From contig NZ_JAFCJS010000016.1 in the NCBI RefSeq assembly GCF_018130825.1, forward strand, positions 1-51,592: a DNA stretch of 51,592 nt, given 5' to 3'. Positions 24,061 through 34,372 of this stretch are shown one piece after another. Numbering within the stretch: the first letter of the stretch is position 1; every line of letters begins with the position of its first letter. This stretch comes from Bradyrhizobium liaoningense. GTDB lineage: Bacteria; Pseudomonadota; Alphaproteobacteria; Rhizobiales; Xanthobacteraceae. Position numbers and translations under genes: made by a program. Below the pieces are notes generated by a model. It saw only the letters and a program-made list of their open reading frames with translations. It was not told where the DNA came from and ran no database searches.

Positions 24061-24693
24061 ATGAATGTGCTCTACCGGCTCTCCGTCATTGTCTTTCTCG
24101 CTGTTTGCTCCCAGGCCGCCGCCACGGCCGACACGCCGGACCTCATCGCATCGCTGAAGCAAGGCGGCTACGTCCTCGTCTTTCGGCACACTGCCACGGA
24201 CGACAGTCAAAAGGACGTCTATCCCTTCAAGTTCGACGACATGAGCGCCCAGCGTCAGCTCAGTGAAAAGGGCAGGGATGCGGCGCGCCAGATCGGGACG
24301 GCGATCAAGGAGCTCGCGATCCCGATCGGCAATGTCTACACCAGCCGGCTGAACCGTGCGGTCGAGGCCGGCAAGCTGATTTCCGGCCGCGAGGTCAAGC
24401 CGGTCGATGCGTTGACGGACAGCAGTAACGCGAGTGCATCGGGAATGGCAAACCCGACCGGTGCAAATGCCAGGGCGGGCCAGGCCGTGCGTCAGCTCGT
24501 CGATACGCCGCCGAAGGCCGGCACCAACACGTTCCTGGTCACGCACAAGACGAACATCGCCGATGCTTTCGGCAAGGAGGCCGGCGACGTGCAGGAAGGC
24601 GAAGCTTTCGTCTACAAGGCCGGCAGCTCGGGCCCCGCCACCTTTGCAGGGCGCATCAAGCTCGCGGATTGGAGCGCGAAAGCGGGCAAATGA
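24061..24693 (+). CDS. Exported histidine phosphatase superfamily protein
   Basis: Secreted protein with a phosphoglycerate-mutase-like fold. The 210 residues carry a signal peptide (residues 1-22, ending CSQAAATA), the catalytic-His motif as FRHTATDD (RHT instead of the usual RHG), LSEKGRDAARQIG, the second-Arg region YTSRLNRAVEAGKL, and the second His in LVTHKTNIADA. Catalytic residues appear intact, so activity is possible. ATG at 24061 is preceded by GACGAGGA. Substrate unknown. Confidence 0.85.
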   Translation: MNVLYRLSVIVFLAVCSQAAATADTPDLIASLKQGGYVLVFRHTATDDSQKDVYPFKFDDMSAQRQLSEKGRDAARQIGTAIKELAIPIGNVYTSRLNRAVEAGKLISGREVKPVDALTDSSNASASGMANPTGANARAGQAVRQLVDTPPKAGTNTFLVTHKTNIADAFGKEAGDVQEGEAFVYKAGSSGPATFAGRIKLADWSAKAGK

Positions 24694-24772
24694 CGGGAGC
24701 GCGACTTGGCGCTCCGCCACGATCTTGTGATACCGATGTCTTGTGACGCGCGACTAAAGGGCTGGCGAACAC

Positions 24773-25819
24773 GTGAGAACATCGGAAGACCGCTCATTCC
24801 TCGTCTTGCTTGCCGCGATCTCCGTCGCGTTCGGCTGGGTGCTTTGGCCGTTCTCCGGAGCATTGCTGTGGGCCACGCTGCTGGCGATCATCTTCGCACC
24901 ACTCTATCGACACGCCCTGAAAACCCTCCCGGGAAGGCACAACCTTGCCGCATTATTCACTGTCGTCGTCGTGGTCGTCATGGTGTTGATCCCCGTGGCG
25001 ATCGTCATCGCTTCGCTCGTCGAGCAGGGAGGGGAGCTGTATCAGCGCGTTCAGAGCGGGGAGATCAGTTTCGCCCATCCTCTGCAGCAACTGAAATCCG
25101 CGCTGCCCGACTGGGCTGCTTCCGTCTCGGACCGCCTGGCCGGCATCGATCTTTCGGCCCTGAAAGAGCGCCTCTCGAGCCTGGTCGTCCCGGCCGGCCA
25201 GCAGCTGGCCGGCCATGCTTTCAACATCGGCCAGCTGACGGTGGAGTTCGTCGCAAGCTTGCTCGTGATGCTGTACCTGCTGTTCTTCTTCCTGCGCGAC
25301 GGTGACGAGCTCAACATACGCATCCGCGACGCGCTGCCGCTGCGTGCGAGCCACACCGCCGCGATTCTGGATGCGTTCACCCTCTCGGTTCGCGGGACGA
25401 TCAAAGGAATCATCCTGGTTGCTCTGATCCAGGGAGCGCTTGGCGGGCTGATCTTCTGGCTGCTCGGCCTGACCGCGCCGCTGCTGGCGGGCGCTCTCAT
25501 GGCGCTGCTTTCGCTCCTGCCCGTGCTCGGCTCCGCCCTGGTTTGGGTTCCGGTCGGGCTCTACCTGCTTGTGGCAGGCGCAGTCACGAAGGGAATCATC
25601 CTGCTCGCATTCGGGACTTTCGTGATCGGTCTTGCCGACAATTTTCTCCGCCCTGTCCTGGTCGGCCAGTCGATCCGAATGCCAAGCTATATTGTGCTGC
25701 TTGCCACCCTGGGCGGCCTTGCAACTTTCGGCGCGAACGGCTTCGTCATCGGCCCGCTCGTCGCCGCAATGTTTCTGACGACGTGGCACATCTTCGTCGG
25801 TTCGAAAGCGCAACAGTAG
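24773..25819 (+). CDS. AI-2E family (PerM/UPF0118) membrane protein
   Basis: Polytopic inner-membrane protein of the family that includes TqsA and PerM. The 348 residues show about eight hydrophobic segments, with the family pattern of an N-terminal pair (FLVLLAAISVAFGWVLWPF), a long soluble loop (about 85-150) and a C-terminal cluster with SLLPVLGSALVWVPVGLYLL and DNFLRPVLVG. It starts with GTG at 24773. Members export varied substrates or act in Na+/H+ exchange, so the role here cannot be stated. Confidence 0.9.
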   Translation: MRTSEDRSFLVLLAAISVAFGWVLWPFSGALLWATLLAIIFAPLYRHALKTLPGRHNLAALFTVVVVVVMVLIPVAIVIASLVEQGGELYQRVQSGEISFAHPLQQLKSALPDWAASVSDRLAGIDLSALKERLSSLVVPAGQQLAGHAFNIGQLTVEFVASLLVMLYLLFFFLRDGDELNIRIRDALPLRASHTAAILDAFTLSVRGTIKGIILVALIQGALGGLIFWLLGLTAPLLAGALMALLSLLPVLGSALVWVPVGLYLLVAGAVTKGIILLAFGTFVIGLADNFLRPVLVGQSIRMPSYIVLLATLGGLATFGANGFVIGPLVAAMFLTTWHIFVGSKAQQ

Positions 25820-25835
25820 GTCCGGAAACGACCGG

Positions 25836-26075
25836 TTATGCGGCGGAAGCCGTAGGCCGCGGCGTAGAGAGCTTGTCAGTCGGCGCTTTGCCTGCCTTGA
25901 AGATGGTCTCCGTCTGGGCCGCCCGCTTGCAATGCGGGCACACGAAGAGATGCGCGATGATCGGGGTCGGCTCATCCGCGAGCAGTTCGGAGCGGAACCA
26001 CTTCATCTCGATATGACAGTCCGGGCAGGCCGGTGCTTCGAGCTGCGCCGCAGCGCTTCTGAGACGATCAACCAT
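25836..26075 (-). CDS. Small zinc-ribbon-like hypothetical protein (79 aa)
   Basis: Two CxxC pairs (APACPDCHIEMKW and HLFVCPHCKRA) suggest one zinc ribbon. From the ATG at 26075 it has 79 residues; a longer frame reaches 26114 but has a poorer start. It converges with the PerM-type gene with a 16-bp gap. No function can be assigned. Confidence 0.7.
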   Translation of the reverse strand: MVDRLRSAAAQLEAPACPDCHIEMKWFRSELLADEPTPIIAHLFVCPHCKRAAQTETIFKAGKAPTDKLSTPRPTASAA

Positions 26076-26175
26076 GGTGCCTCCCGCCGTTTCAAAGCAT
26101 AGCGGAAGACCCATTATTGGTCTGCAACAAAAGATACATTTGCAGGCCAGCCGAGGCCCATGTTCACGGGCGCGA

Positions 26176-27132
26176 TCACAACCGCCTGAGCGCCACGCTC
26201 TCCACCACGTGATCCGGGCCCTTCTTCAGGATCAGCGTCGCGCGGGGGCGGGTGGGCAGGATGTTGTCCTCGAGATTGGCGAGGTTGGTGCGCTCCCAGA
26301 TCGCGGTCGCGGTCGCGGTGGCTTCCTCGTCCGAGAGCAGCGCGTAGCGGTTGAAGTAGGATTTTGGATTGGTGAATGCGGTGTCGCGCAGCGCCAGGAA
26401 GCGCTTGATGTACCAGCGGCGCAGCGCCGCTTCGTCGGCATCGATATAGACCGAGAAGTCGAAGAAGTCGGAAACGACGGGCACTGCCTTGCCGTCACGC
26501 GGCAGCTTGCCGGTCTGCAGGACGTTGACGCCCTCGACGATCAGGATGTCGGGCTGATCGACCTCGGCCCACTGGCCCGGCACGATGTCATAGGTCAGAT
26601 GGGAGTAGACCGGCGCGCGCACATGGCGACGGCCCGACTTGATGTCGGAGAGAAAGCTGAGCAGCAGCGGCAGGTCGTAGCTCTCCGGAAAGCCCTTCTT
26701 CTGCATGATGCCCTGCCGGTCGAGCACCGCGTTGGGATAGAGGAATCCGTCGGTGGTGATCAGCTCGACCTTCGGGCGCGGCGACCAGCGCGCCAGGAGC
26801 GCCTGGAGCACGCGGGCCGTGGTGGACTTTCCGACCGCGACCGAACCGGCGACGCCGATGATATAGGGCACCTTGCGGTCGCGGATGTTGAGGAACTGGC
26901 GCTCGGCGTAATACAGGCGCTGCATCGCATCGACATAGATCGAGAGCAGGCGCGACAGCGGAAGATAGATGTCCTCGACCTCCTGCAGGTCGAGGCGATC
27001 GTGCAGCGAGCGCAGCCGGTCAAACTCGCCCGGCTCCAGCGTCATCGGCGTATCGTCGCGCAGGCGCGCCCACTCATCGCGCGTATAAACGCGGTACGGA
27101 TTATACTGCTGCTCCGGTGCGCGGATATCCAT
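26176..27132 (-). CDS. coaA: Pantothenate kinase, type I
   Basis: First step of coenzyme A synthesis, phosphorylating pantothenate. The 318 residues show the type I signature NPYRVYTRDEW near the N-terminus and Walker A GVAGSVAVGKSTTARVLQ, followed by LITTDGFLYPN and PDILIVEGVNVLQ. Last gene of the his cluster, 21 bp after hisE, the usual alphaproteobacterial order. Confidence 0.96.
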   Translation of the reverse strand: MDIRAPEQQYNPYRVYTRDEWARLRDDTPMTLEPGEFDRLRSLHDRLDLQEVEDIYLPLSRLLSIYVDAMQRLYYAERQFLNIRDRKVPYIIGVAGSVAVGKSTTARVLQALLARWSPRPKVELITTDGFLYPNAVLDRQGIMQKKGFPESYDLPLLLSFLSDIKSGRRHVRAPVYSHLTYDIVPGQWAEVDQPDILIVEGVNVLQTGKLPRDGKAVPVVSDFFDFSVYIDADEAALRRWYIKRFLALRDTAFTNPKSYFNRYALLSDEEATATATAIWERTNLANLEDNILPTRPRATLILKKGPDHVVESVALRRL

Positions 27133-27153
27133 GAAGCGACCTCTCCACCTCGG

Positions 27154-27480
27154 CTAGTTGCCGCTCTTGCGCGACGCCTTCTCTTCCAACCCTGACATGT
27201 TCGTCCGCTTGTCCAGCGCGGCTTCGACCTCTTCCAGCTTTATGCCGCGTGCCTTCAAAAGCACAAGGAAATGATAGAGCAGATCGGCACTCTCGGCGAT
27301 CAGATGCGCGCGATCGTTTTCGACTGCTGCGATTACGGTTTCGACTGCTTCCTCGCCGAACTTCTTGGCGCAATGCTCGGCGCCCTTGTCTAGGAGCTTG
27401 CGGGTATAGGAGGCCTCGCCGCCGGAAGCCGCGCGGGCGTCGATGGTCTCGGCCAGATCGTGGATCGTGAAACGCGACAT
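27154..27480 (-). CDS. hisE: Phosphoribosyl-ATP diphosphatase
   Basis: Second step of histidine synthesis, PR-ATP to PR-AMP. The 108 residues from the ATG at 27480 show SYTRKLLDKGAEHCAKKFGEE and AVETVIAA...LIAESADLLYHFLVLL, the all-alpha NTP-pyrophosphohydrolase motif. HisE is separate from HisI here. Sits 78 bp after hisF. Confidence 0.96.
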   Translation of the reverse strand: MSRFTIHDLAETIDARAASGGEASYTRKLLDKGAEHCAKKFGEEAVETVIAAVENDRAHLIAESADLLYHFLVLLKARGIKLEEVEAALDKRTNMSGLEEKASRKSGN

Positions 27481-27558
27481 CGGACTTACTCGGAAACACA
27501 TGAGGCCACGGAGGCCATTCCCCGCAGGCTAATGTAGCATTTTTACGAACGGGAGTCG

Positions 27559-28332
27559 TCAGGCATCGAGGCGCATCGGCAGCCCGCGCCTCGCCATGTG
27601 CTCCTTGGCTTCGCGGATGGTGAATTCCCCGAAGTGGAAGATCGAGGCAGCCAGGACGGCCGTGGCGTGCCCGTCGCGGATACCGTCGACGAGGTGGTCG
27701 AGATTGCCGACGCCGCCCGAGGCGATCACGGGAACGGGAACGCTGTCGGCGATCGCCCGGGTCAGCGGAATGTCGAAGCCTTGCCGTGTGCCGTCGCGAT
27801 CCATCGAGGTGAGCAGGATTTCACCGGCGCCGAGCGAGACCACCTCCTGGGCGTATTCGATCGCATCGATGCCGGTGGAGTTGCGGCCGCCATGGGTGAA
27901 GATCTCCCAGCGGTCACTGCCCGGACGCTTGACGCGCTTGGCGTCGATCGCAACCACCACGCACTGCTCGCCGAATTTTTCGGCAGCTTCCTTGACGAAT
28001 TCGCGCCGCGACACCGCGGCGCTGTTGATCGAGACCTTGTCGGCGCCGGCGCGCAGCAGCGTCTTGATGTCGTTGACCTCACGCACGCCACCGCCGACGG
28101 TCACGGGCATGAAGCAGGCCTCCGCCGTGCGCCGGACCACGTCCAGCATGATGCCGCGATTCTCGTGGGTCGCGGTGATGTCGAGGAACGTCAGCTCGTC
28201 GGCGCCCGCGGCGTCGTAGGCGATCGCGGCTTCGACGGGATCGCCGGCATCGCGCAGATCGACGAAGTTGACGCCCTTGACGACGCGGCCGTCCTTGACG
28301 TCGAGGCAGGGGATCACGCGCACCTTGAACAT
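27559..28332 (-). CDS. hisF: Imidazole glycerol phosphate synthase cyclase subunit HisF
   Basis: Uses ammonia from HisH to form imidazole glycerol phosphate and AICAR. The 257-residue TIM barrel has catalytic Asp near residue 11 (RVIPCLDVKDGRVVKGVNF) and Asp near 130 (VVAIDAKRV), with phosphate-binding IASGGVGN. Three bp separate it from hisA. Confidence 0.97.
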   Translation of the reverse strand: MFKVRVIPCLDVKDGRVVKGVNFVDLRDAGDPVEAAIAYDAAGADELTFLDITATHENRGIMLDVVRRTAEACFMPVTVGGGVREVNDIKTLLRAGADKVSINSAAVSRREFVKEAAEKFGEQCVVVAIDAKRVKRPGSDRWEIFTHGGRNSTGIDAIEYAQEVVSLGAGEILLTSMDRDGTRQGFDIPLTRAIADSVPVPVIASGGVGNLDHLVDGIRDGHATAVLAASIFHFGEFTIREAKEHMARRGLPMRLDA

Positions 28333-28335
28333 GTG

Positions 28336-29088
28336 TCAGCTCCCAGGCGCGCGTGCGTTGCGGATCAAGGTGAGGGCGGCGGCGGGATCGAGCCGGCCGT
28401 CGTAGAGGGCGCGGCCGGCGATCGCGCCGGCGAGCTTTTTGGCCCGCGGCATCAGCATCGCTTTCACATCCTCGATCGAGGCGAGGCCGCCGGAAGCGAT
28501 CACCGGAATGGAGATGGCGTCGGCGAGCGCGATGGTCGCATCGAGGTTCAGGCCCTTGAGCAGGCCGTCGCGCGCGATGTCGGTGAAGATGATGGCGGCG
28601 ACGCCGGCATCCTCGAAACGCTTGGCGATCTCCAGCACCGTCACCTGCGAAGTCTCGGCCCAGCCTTCGACCGCGACCTTGCCGTCACGGGCATCGAGCC
28701 CGACCGCAACGCGGCCGGGGAATTTCTTCGCGGCCGATTTCACCAGCTCGGGATCGCGCACCGCGGCGGTGCCGATGATGACGCGGGTGATGCCCTTGGC
28801 GAGCCAGGCTTCGACGGTCTTGAGATCGCGAATGCCGCCGCCGAGCTGCACCGGGATCTTGATCGTCTTCAGCATCGCCTCGACGGCCTCGGCGTTCACC
28901 GGTTTGCCGGCGAAAGCGCCGTCGAGGTCGACGACGTGGAGATACTCAAAGCCCTGCTCGGCAAAGCTCTGCGCCTGGGCTGCGGGATTGAGATTGAAAA
29001 CGGTCGCGCGCGCCATGTCGCCTTGCTCGAGGCGCACGCATTGGCCGTTCTTGAGGTCGATCGCGGGGAAGAGAATCACGGTTTCCAT
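28336..29088 (-). CDS. hisA: ProFAR isomerase HisA
   Basis: Fourth step of histidine synthesis, an Amadori isomerisation. The 250-residue TIM barrel begins METVILFPAIDLKNGQCVRL, with catalytic Asp near residue 11, GGGIRDLKTVEAWL, the second Asp in VGLDARDGKVAVEGW and SGGLASIEDV. The start at 29088 overlaps hisH by 13 bp. Confidence 0.97.
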   Translation of the reverse strand: METVILFPAIDLKNGQCVRLEQGDMARATVFNLNPAAQAQSFAEQGFEYLHVVDLDGAFAGKPVNAEAVEAMLKTIKIPVQLGGGIRDLKTVEAWLAKGITRVIIGTAAVRDPELVKSAAKKFPGRVAVGLDARDGKVAVEGWAETSQVTVLEIAKRFEDAGVAAIIFTDIARDGLLKGLNLDATIALADAISIPVIASGGLASIEDVKAMLMPRAKKLAGAIAGRALYDGRLDPAAALTLIRNARAPGS

Positions 29089-29726
29089 CGCAAGAAGTTC
29101 GAGATCAGGGCGAGGCCGAAGCGCTGGCTCTTCTCGGGGTGAAACTGCGTGCCGATTGCGGTGTCCTTCGCGACGATCGCGGTGACAGGCCCGCCGTAAT
29201 CGGCGCGCGCGAGCACGTCCGCCTCGCTGGCGGGATTGAGGTGATAGGAGTGCACGAAATAGGCGTGCTGGCCCTTGGGGCCGAGCGGCAGCCTGTTCAG
29301 CACCGGATGCTCCCTGAGCACCTCGAGCGTATTCCAGCCCATGTGCGGGATCTTCAGGCTTTCGTCGCGCGGCGTGATCTTCTCGACGTCGCCGCCGATC
29401 CAGTTCAGGCCTTCGGTGATGACATGCTCCTTGCCGCGGCTTGCCATCAGCTGCATGCCGACGCAGATGCCGAAGAACGGCCGCGCCTTGACGCGCACCG
29501 CTTCGGTGATCGCCTCGACCATGCCGTTGACGGCATCGAGCCCGCGCCGGCAATCGGCGAAGGCGCCGACGCCCGGCAGCACCAGACGGTCAGCCTCGTA
29601 GGCCTGATCGGGATCGCTGGTGACGAAAACCTTTTGCGGATTTTCGAGGCTGCGCGCGGCGCGCTCGAAAGCCTTGGCGGCGGAATGCAGATTTCCGGAA
29701 CCGTAATCGATGATGGCGACGCTCAT
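29076..29726 (-). CDS. hisH: Imidazole glycerol phosphate synthase glutaminase subunit HisH
   Basis: Class I glutamine amidotransferase that feeds ammonia to HisF. The 216 residues show DYGSGNLHSAAKA, the nucleophile Cys in FFGICVGMQL, and the His/Glu pair in GTQFHPEKSQRFG. The ATG at 29726 overlaps the DUF2628 gene by 4 bp. Confidence 0.97.
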   Translation of the reverse strand: MSVAIIDYGSGNLHSAAKAFERAARSLENPQKVFVTSDPDQAYEADRLVLPGVGAFADCRRGLDAVNGMVEAITEAVRVKARPFFGICVGMQLMASRGKEHVITEGLNWIGGDVEKITPRDESLKIPHMGWNTLEVLREHPVLNRLPLGPKGQHAYFVHSYHLNPASEADVLARADYGGPVTAIVAKDTAIGTQFHPEKSQRFGLALISNFLRWKP

Positions 29727-30253
29727 CTTGACCCTCCCGGTTCTGGAAACAATCCAATGATGCCGCCGGCCGGAATCGGCGGCGGGTTCGAGAATTGCTG
29801 GCCGGGCACGCCCCGGGTCGGCGGCGGGCCGCCACGGTCGACGGCCCATTGATCGTTGACGATGCCGTGCTGCTTCTGGCTCCAGCGCTCGAAGAAGCGG
29901 CGCTCGGCCGTGTCATGGTCGTCGGCGATGACGATGTCGAGCTGCCGCCACTTGCAGCGCGACAGCGTCCAGCGCCGCAGGCTGGAGGCCTCGAGACCCA
30001 TCAGCAGCGCGATAACGATATCGGCGAGGAAGATCGAGCTGCGGCCAATACCGAGGCTGGAGAGCCCGGCATGGAATGCGGCAATGAAGATCAGCCAGCC
30101 GATCAGCACCAGCCACAGCCGATTCCACAGCAGCCAGAGCGGGCCGAAGATCATCGCCCAGAAATGGAAGCCGTCGCGCACGAAGACGAATTTGTCGGTC
30201 GCGCGCAGATCGGCTCCGCCAGGGAAGGGAGCATGAACTGTGTAGGCAGGCAT
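29723..30253 (-). CDS. DUF2628 membrane protein in the his operon
   Basis: Small membrane protein of unknown role. The 176 residues have MPAYTVHAPFPG, the DUF2628-type stretch FVFVRDGFHFWAMIFGPLWL and about three membrane segments between residues 30 and 90. A soluble tail rich in Pro/Gly follows. It lies between hisB and hisH, where related Nitrobacteraceae also keep a gene of this kind. A direct part in histidine synthesis is unlikely. Confidence 0.85.
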   Translation of the reverse strand: MPAYTVHAPFPGGADLRATDKFVFVRDGFHFWAMIFGPLWLLWNRLWLVLIGWLIFIAAFHAGLSSLGIGRSSIFLADIVIALLMGLEASSLRRWTLSRCKWRQLDIVIADDHDTAERRFFERWSQKQHGIVNDQWAVDRGGPPPTRGVPGQQFSNPPPIPAGGIIGLFPEPGGSR

Positions 30254-30318
30254 GGTGATGCCCCGTTCTCGAGAATTGAGTAGATGCCGCCAGCGGCGTT
30301 CGCCGCGCGACGGAGATG

Positions 30319-30912
30319 TCAGCCGCCGAGCGAGCCCTTGGTGGACGGGATTTCGCCCGCCGCCTTCGGATCGATTGCAACCGCGGTGCGCAGCGCCCGC
30401 GCTAGACCCTTGAAGCAAGACTCGGCGATATGATGGCTGTTATCGCCATATAGGGTCTCGACGTGGAGAGTCACGCCGGCGTTGATGGCGAAGGCCTGGA
30501 ACCACTCGCGCACCAGCTCGGTGTCGAACTCACCGATCTTGTCGCGGGGGAAGTCGGCCTTGAAGACCAGGAACGGGCGGCCCGAAATGTCGATGACCAC
30601 ACGCGACAGCGTCTCGTCCATGGGCATGTGCACGCCGGCATAGCGGGTGATGCCCGCCATGTTGCCGAGCGCCTGCTTGACCGCCTGGCCGAGCGCGATG
30701 CCGGTGTCTTCGGTGGTATGGTGATAATCAATGTGCAGGTCGCCCACCGCCTTGACCGTGAGGTCGATGCGGGAATGGCGGGCGAGAAGATCGAGCATAT
30801 GGTCGAAAAAGCCGATGCCGGTCGCGATATTGGCCATGCCGGTGCCATCGAGGTTCACGGAGACCTCGATGTCGGTTTCCTTGGTCTTGCGCTTGATCGT
30901 CGCGGTGCGCAT
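30319..30912 (-). CDS. hisB: Imidazoleglycerol-phosphate dehydratase
   Basis: Dehydrates imidazole glycerol phosphate to imidazole acetol phosphate. The 197 residues show the metal-binding repeats GFFDHMLDLLARHS and DLHIDYHHTTEDTGIALG, then YGDNSHHIAESCFKGLARAL. Monofunctional; no fused phosphatase. The in-frame extension to 31020 runs into repeat F and was rejected. First gene of the his unit here. Confidence 0.97.
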   Translation of the reverse strand: MRTATIKRKTKETDIEVSVNLDGTGMANIATGIGFFDHMLDLLARHSRIDLTVKAVGDLHIDYHHTTEDTGIALGQAVKQALGNMAGITRYAGVHMPMDETLSRVVIDISGRPFLVFKADFPRDKIGEFDTELVREWFQAFAINAGVTLHVETLYGDNSHHIAESCFKGLARALRTAVAIDPKAAGEIPSTKGSLGG

Positions 30913-30940
30913 TGAAAGCTGGCTTTCGCTTCTATTTGAA

Positions 30941-30987
30941 CATGATCTTTTCCGGAAAACCGGTGCCCACTTTTCCGGATCATGCTC
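30941..30987. repeat. Palindromic repeat, family F (copy 2)
   Basis: CATGATCTTTTCCGGAAAAC and TTTTCCGGATCATG arms, close to 21338-21386. Lies between divergent hisB and hslV; the remaining 160 bp before hslV show no other feature. Confidence 0.85.
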
Positions 30988-31154
30988 GGGGGCCGAAAAC
31001 GCCAGTCTATTAACAGCCAAATGACACCTTCGCTACTGCGGGAACGGCCGGCCGGGGCTCTACTTCTGCCTATGGTGAGCGAAATTCGGCCCGGAACGGC
31101 CCGTTGTGCCCTTGGCTCGGACCCCCTAAATCAGGCCGGACAGTGAGGTATTTC

Positions 31155-31715
31155 ATGCAGGACACCCAGAACAGCTCGCCGGGCTGGCACGGCACCACGA
31201 TTTTGACGGTCCGCAAGGGCGGCAAGGTGGTGGTCGGCGGCGACGGCCAGGTCTCGATCGGCCAGACCGTGATCAAGTCCAACGCCAAAAAGGTCCGTAA
31301 GCTCGGCAAGGGCGACGTGATCGGCGGCTTCGCCGGCGCCACGGCCGATGCCTTTACGCTGTTCGAGCGACTGGAGAGCAAGCTCGAGCAATATCCGGGG
31401 CAGCTGACCCGGGCCGCCGTGGAGCTCGCCAAGGACTGGCGCACCGACCGTTACCTCAGGCGGCTGGAGGCCATGATGATCGTGGCCGACAAGGACGTCT
31501 CCCTGGTGCTGACAGGCACCGGCGACGTGCTCGAGCCCGAGGCGGGCGTGATGGCGATCGGCTCCGGCGGCAACTACGCCCTGGCCGCGGCCCGGGCCCT
31601 GCTCGACACCGACAAGGACGCCGAGACCATCGTCCGCCGCTCCCTCGACATCGCCGCCGACATCTGCGTCTACACCAACCGCAACCTGACCATCGAGAGC
31701 CTGACGAGCGGCTAG
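31155..31715 (+). CDS. hslV: ATP-dependent protease peptidase subunit HslV
   Basis: Proteasome-like threonine peptidase of the HslUV (ClpYQ) complex. The 186-residue protein contains the N-terminal Thr nucleophile segment as HGTTILTVRKGGKVVVGGDGQV, exposed after processing, and SGGNYALAAARAL. The ATG at 31155 lies upstream of the processing site, giving a prosegment of about 15 residues. It heads hslV-GNAT-DUF2585-hslU. Confidence 0.97.
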   Translation: MQDTQNSSPGWHGTTILTVRKGGKVVVGGDGQVSIGQTVIKSNAKKVRKLGKGDVIGGFAGATADAFTLFERLESKLEQYPGQLTRAAVELAKDWRTDRYLRRLEAMMIVADKDVSLVLTGTGDVLEPEAGVMAIGSGGNYALAAARALLDTDKDAETIVRRSLDIAADICVYTNRNLTIESLTSG

Positions 31716-31718
31716 GAG

Positions 31719-32204
31719 ATGCCGCCCGCCTATACCTTCCGACCGATGGCCGCGGCCGACCTGCCGCTGATCCGGCGGTGGCTGGGCGAAGCCCATGTGC
31801 GGGAATGGTGGGGCGATCCGGACGAGCAGTTTGCGCTGGTGAGCGGTGACCTCATTGAGCCGGCGATGGACCAGTTCATCGTCTTGGCCGGCGACAGGCC
31901 CTTCGGCTATCTTCAATGCTACCGCCTGACCGCCTGGAATACGGGCTTCGGGCCGCAACCGGAGGGCACGCGTGGCATCGACCAGTTCATCGGCGAGCGC
32001 GACATGATCGGGCGCGGCCACGGCTCGGCGTTCATCCGCGCGTTCGTCGACGAGCAGTTGCGGCACGGCCTGCCGCGCATTGTCACCGATCCGGATCCGC
32101 TCAATGCACGCGCCGTACGCGCCTACGAGAAGGCAGGCTTCGTCCGTGACCGCATGGTCGAGACGCCGGACGGGTCGGCGCTGTTGATGGTGCGCGAAGC
32201 ATGA
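31719..32204 (+). CDS. GNAT acetyltransferase, AAC(6')-like
   Basis: Acyl-CoA N-acyltransferase of the RimJ/AacA4 type. The 161 residues show YTFRPMAAADLPLIRRWL, HVREWWGD, and the acetyl-CoA-binding region ERDMIGRGHGSAFIRAFV and NARAVRAYEKAGF. Similarity to aminoglycoside 6'-acetyltransferases is at family level only and does not establish resistance. It starts 3 bp after hslV and overlaps the next gene by 4 bp, so it belongs to the hslVU transcription unit. Confidence 0.88.
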   Translation: MPPAYTFRPMAAADLPLIRRWLGEAHVREWWGDPDEQFALVSGDLIEPAMDQFIVLAGDRPFGYLQCYRLTAWNTGFGPQPEGTRGIDQFIGERDMIGRGHGSAFIRAFVDEQLRHGLPRIVTDPDPLNARAVRAYEKAGFVRDRMVETPDGSALLMVREA

Positions 32205-32818
32205 CGCTGGCACATGCGCAGGAGAGCAAGGTCGCATTTCCACCGCTCGCCTGGGCCGGCGTCGCGCTGCTGTTGCTGGCGCTGCAAGCGGCGATCCTGT
32301 TCGCGATGGGCCGCGTGCCGATCTGCACCTGCGGTTATGTCAAGCTGTGGCACGGCGTGGTGAACAGCTCGGAGAATTCCCAGCACATCGCCGACTGGTA
32401 CACCTTCTCGCACATCCTGCACGGCTTCCTGTTCTACGGCTTGACCTGGCTGCTGTTCGCTCGTCTGCCGTTTCTCACCTTGTCGTGGCCGGCGCGGCTG
32501 ATCATCGCCATGCTGATCGAGGGCGCCTGGGAGATCGTCGAGAACTCGCCCTTCATCATCGAGCGCTACCGCGCCGGCACGATCTCGCTGGACTATTACG
32601 GCGACAGCATCGTCAATTCGGTGTCTGACAATCTGGCCATGATGCTCGGGTTCCTGGTCGCGCGCTTGCTGCCGGTATCTGCGACCGTCCTGCTCGGCCT
32701 TGCCTTCGAGATCATGCTGGCGCTCCATATTCGCGACAATCTGACGCTCAATATCCTGATGCTGATCCATCCGATCGAGGCCGTGAAACAATGGCAGTCG
32801 GGCCCGCCGATCATCTGA
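32201..32818 (+). CDS. DUF2585/UPF0314 membrane protein
   Basis: 205-residue integral membrane protein with about five membrane segments and the conserved hydrophilic stretches CTCGYVKLWHGVVNSSENSQ, HIADWYTFSHILHGF and LIEGAWEIVENSPFIIERYR. These fit the UPF0314 family of Rhizobiales. Function unknown. ATGA overlap with the GNAT gene; hslU follows after 53 bp. Confidence 0.9.
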   Translation: MTLAHAQESKVAFPPLAWAGVALLLLALQAAILFAMGRVPICTCGYVKLWHGVVNSSENSQHIADWYTFSHILHGFLFYGLTWLLFARLPFLTLSWPARLIIAMLIEGAWEIVENSPFIIERYRAGTISLDYYGDSIVNSVSDNLAMMLGFLVARLLPVSATVLLGLAFEIMLALHIRDNLTLNILMLIHPIEAVKQWQSGPPII

Positions 32819-32871
32819 CGGCCGAAAAAAGCGGCTTGTCCCGGCCCGCATCTGACCCTAGCTAAGGTGCC

Positions 32872-34176
<1,305 letters not shown>

Positions 34177-34199
34177 TTTTTTGGAGGTCGGCTATCTAT

Positions 34200-34345
34200 C
34201 CGTCGTCCCGGCCTAGTGCGCAATTGCGCACGGGGGGCCGGGACCCATAACCACCGGCGGATACTGTTGAAAAAGATAGCGGCTCCATCCTTGGCTCAAA
34301 ACAGACATTCGTGGTTATGGGTCCCGGCCTTCGCCGGGACGACGG
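34200..34345. repeat. Palindromic repeat, family A (copy 3, complete)
   Basis: Ends in 13-bp inverted repeats CCGTCGTCCCGGC and GCCGGGACGACGG, with inner GGGACCCATAACCACC and GTGGTTATGGGTCCC and a GTGCGCAATTGCGCAC hairpin. It separates hslU from the next gene and shows the intact junction ATGGGTCC that the IS copies interrupt elsewhere. Confidence 0.88.
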
Positions 34346-34372
34346 CGGTGGTTGGCGCACGCCGGGTGCCAC

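Noticed and set aside
31040..31154. Heat-shock (RpoH) promoter before hslV
   Set aside because: CTTGG and CCCCTAAAT occur but are too close together for a -35/-10 pair.
31719..32204. Aminoglycoside resistance gene
   Set aside because: Only family-level GNAT similarity; chromosomal operon context with hslVU gives no support for a resistance role.
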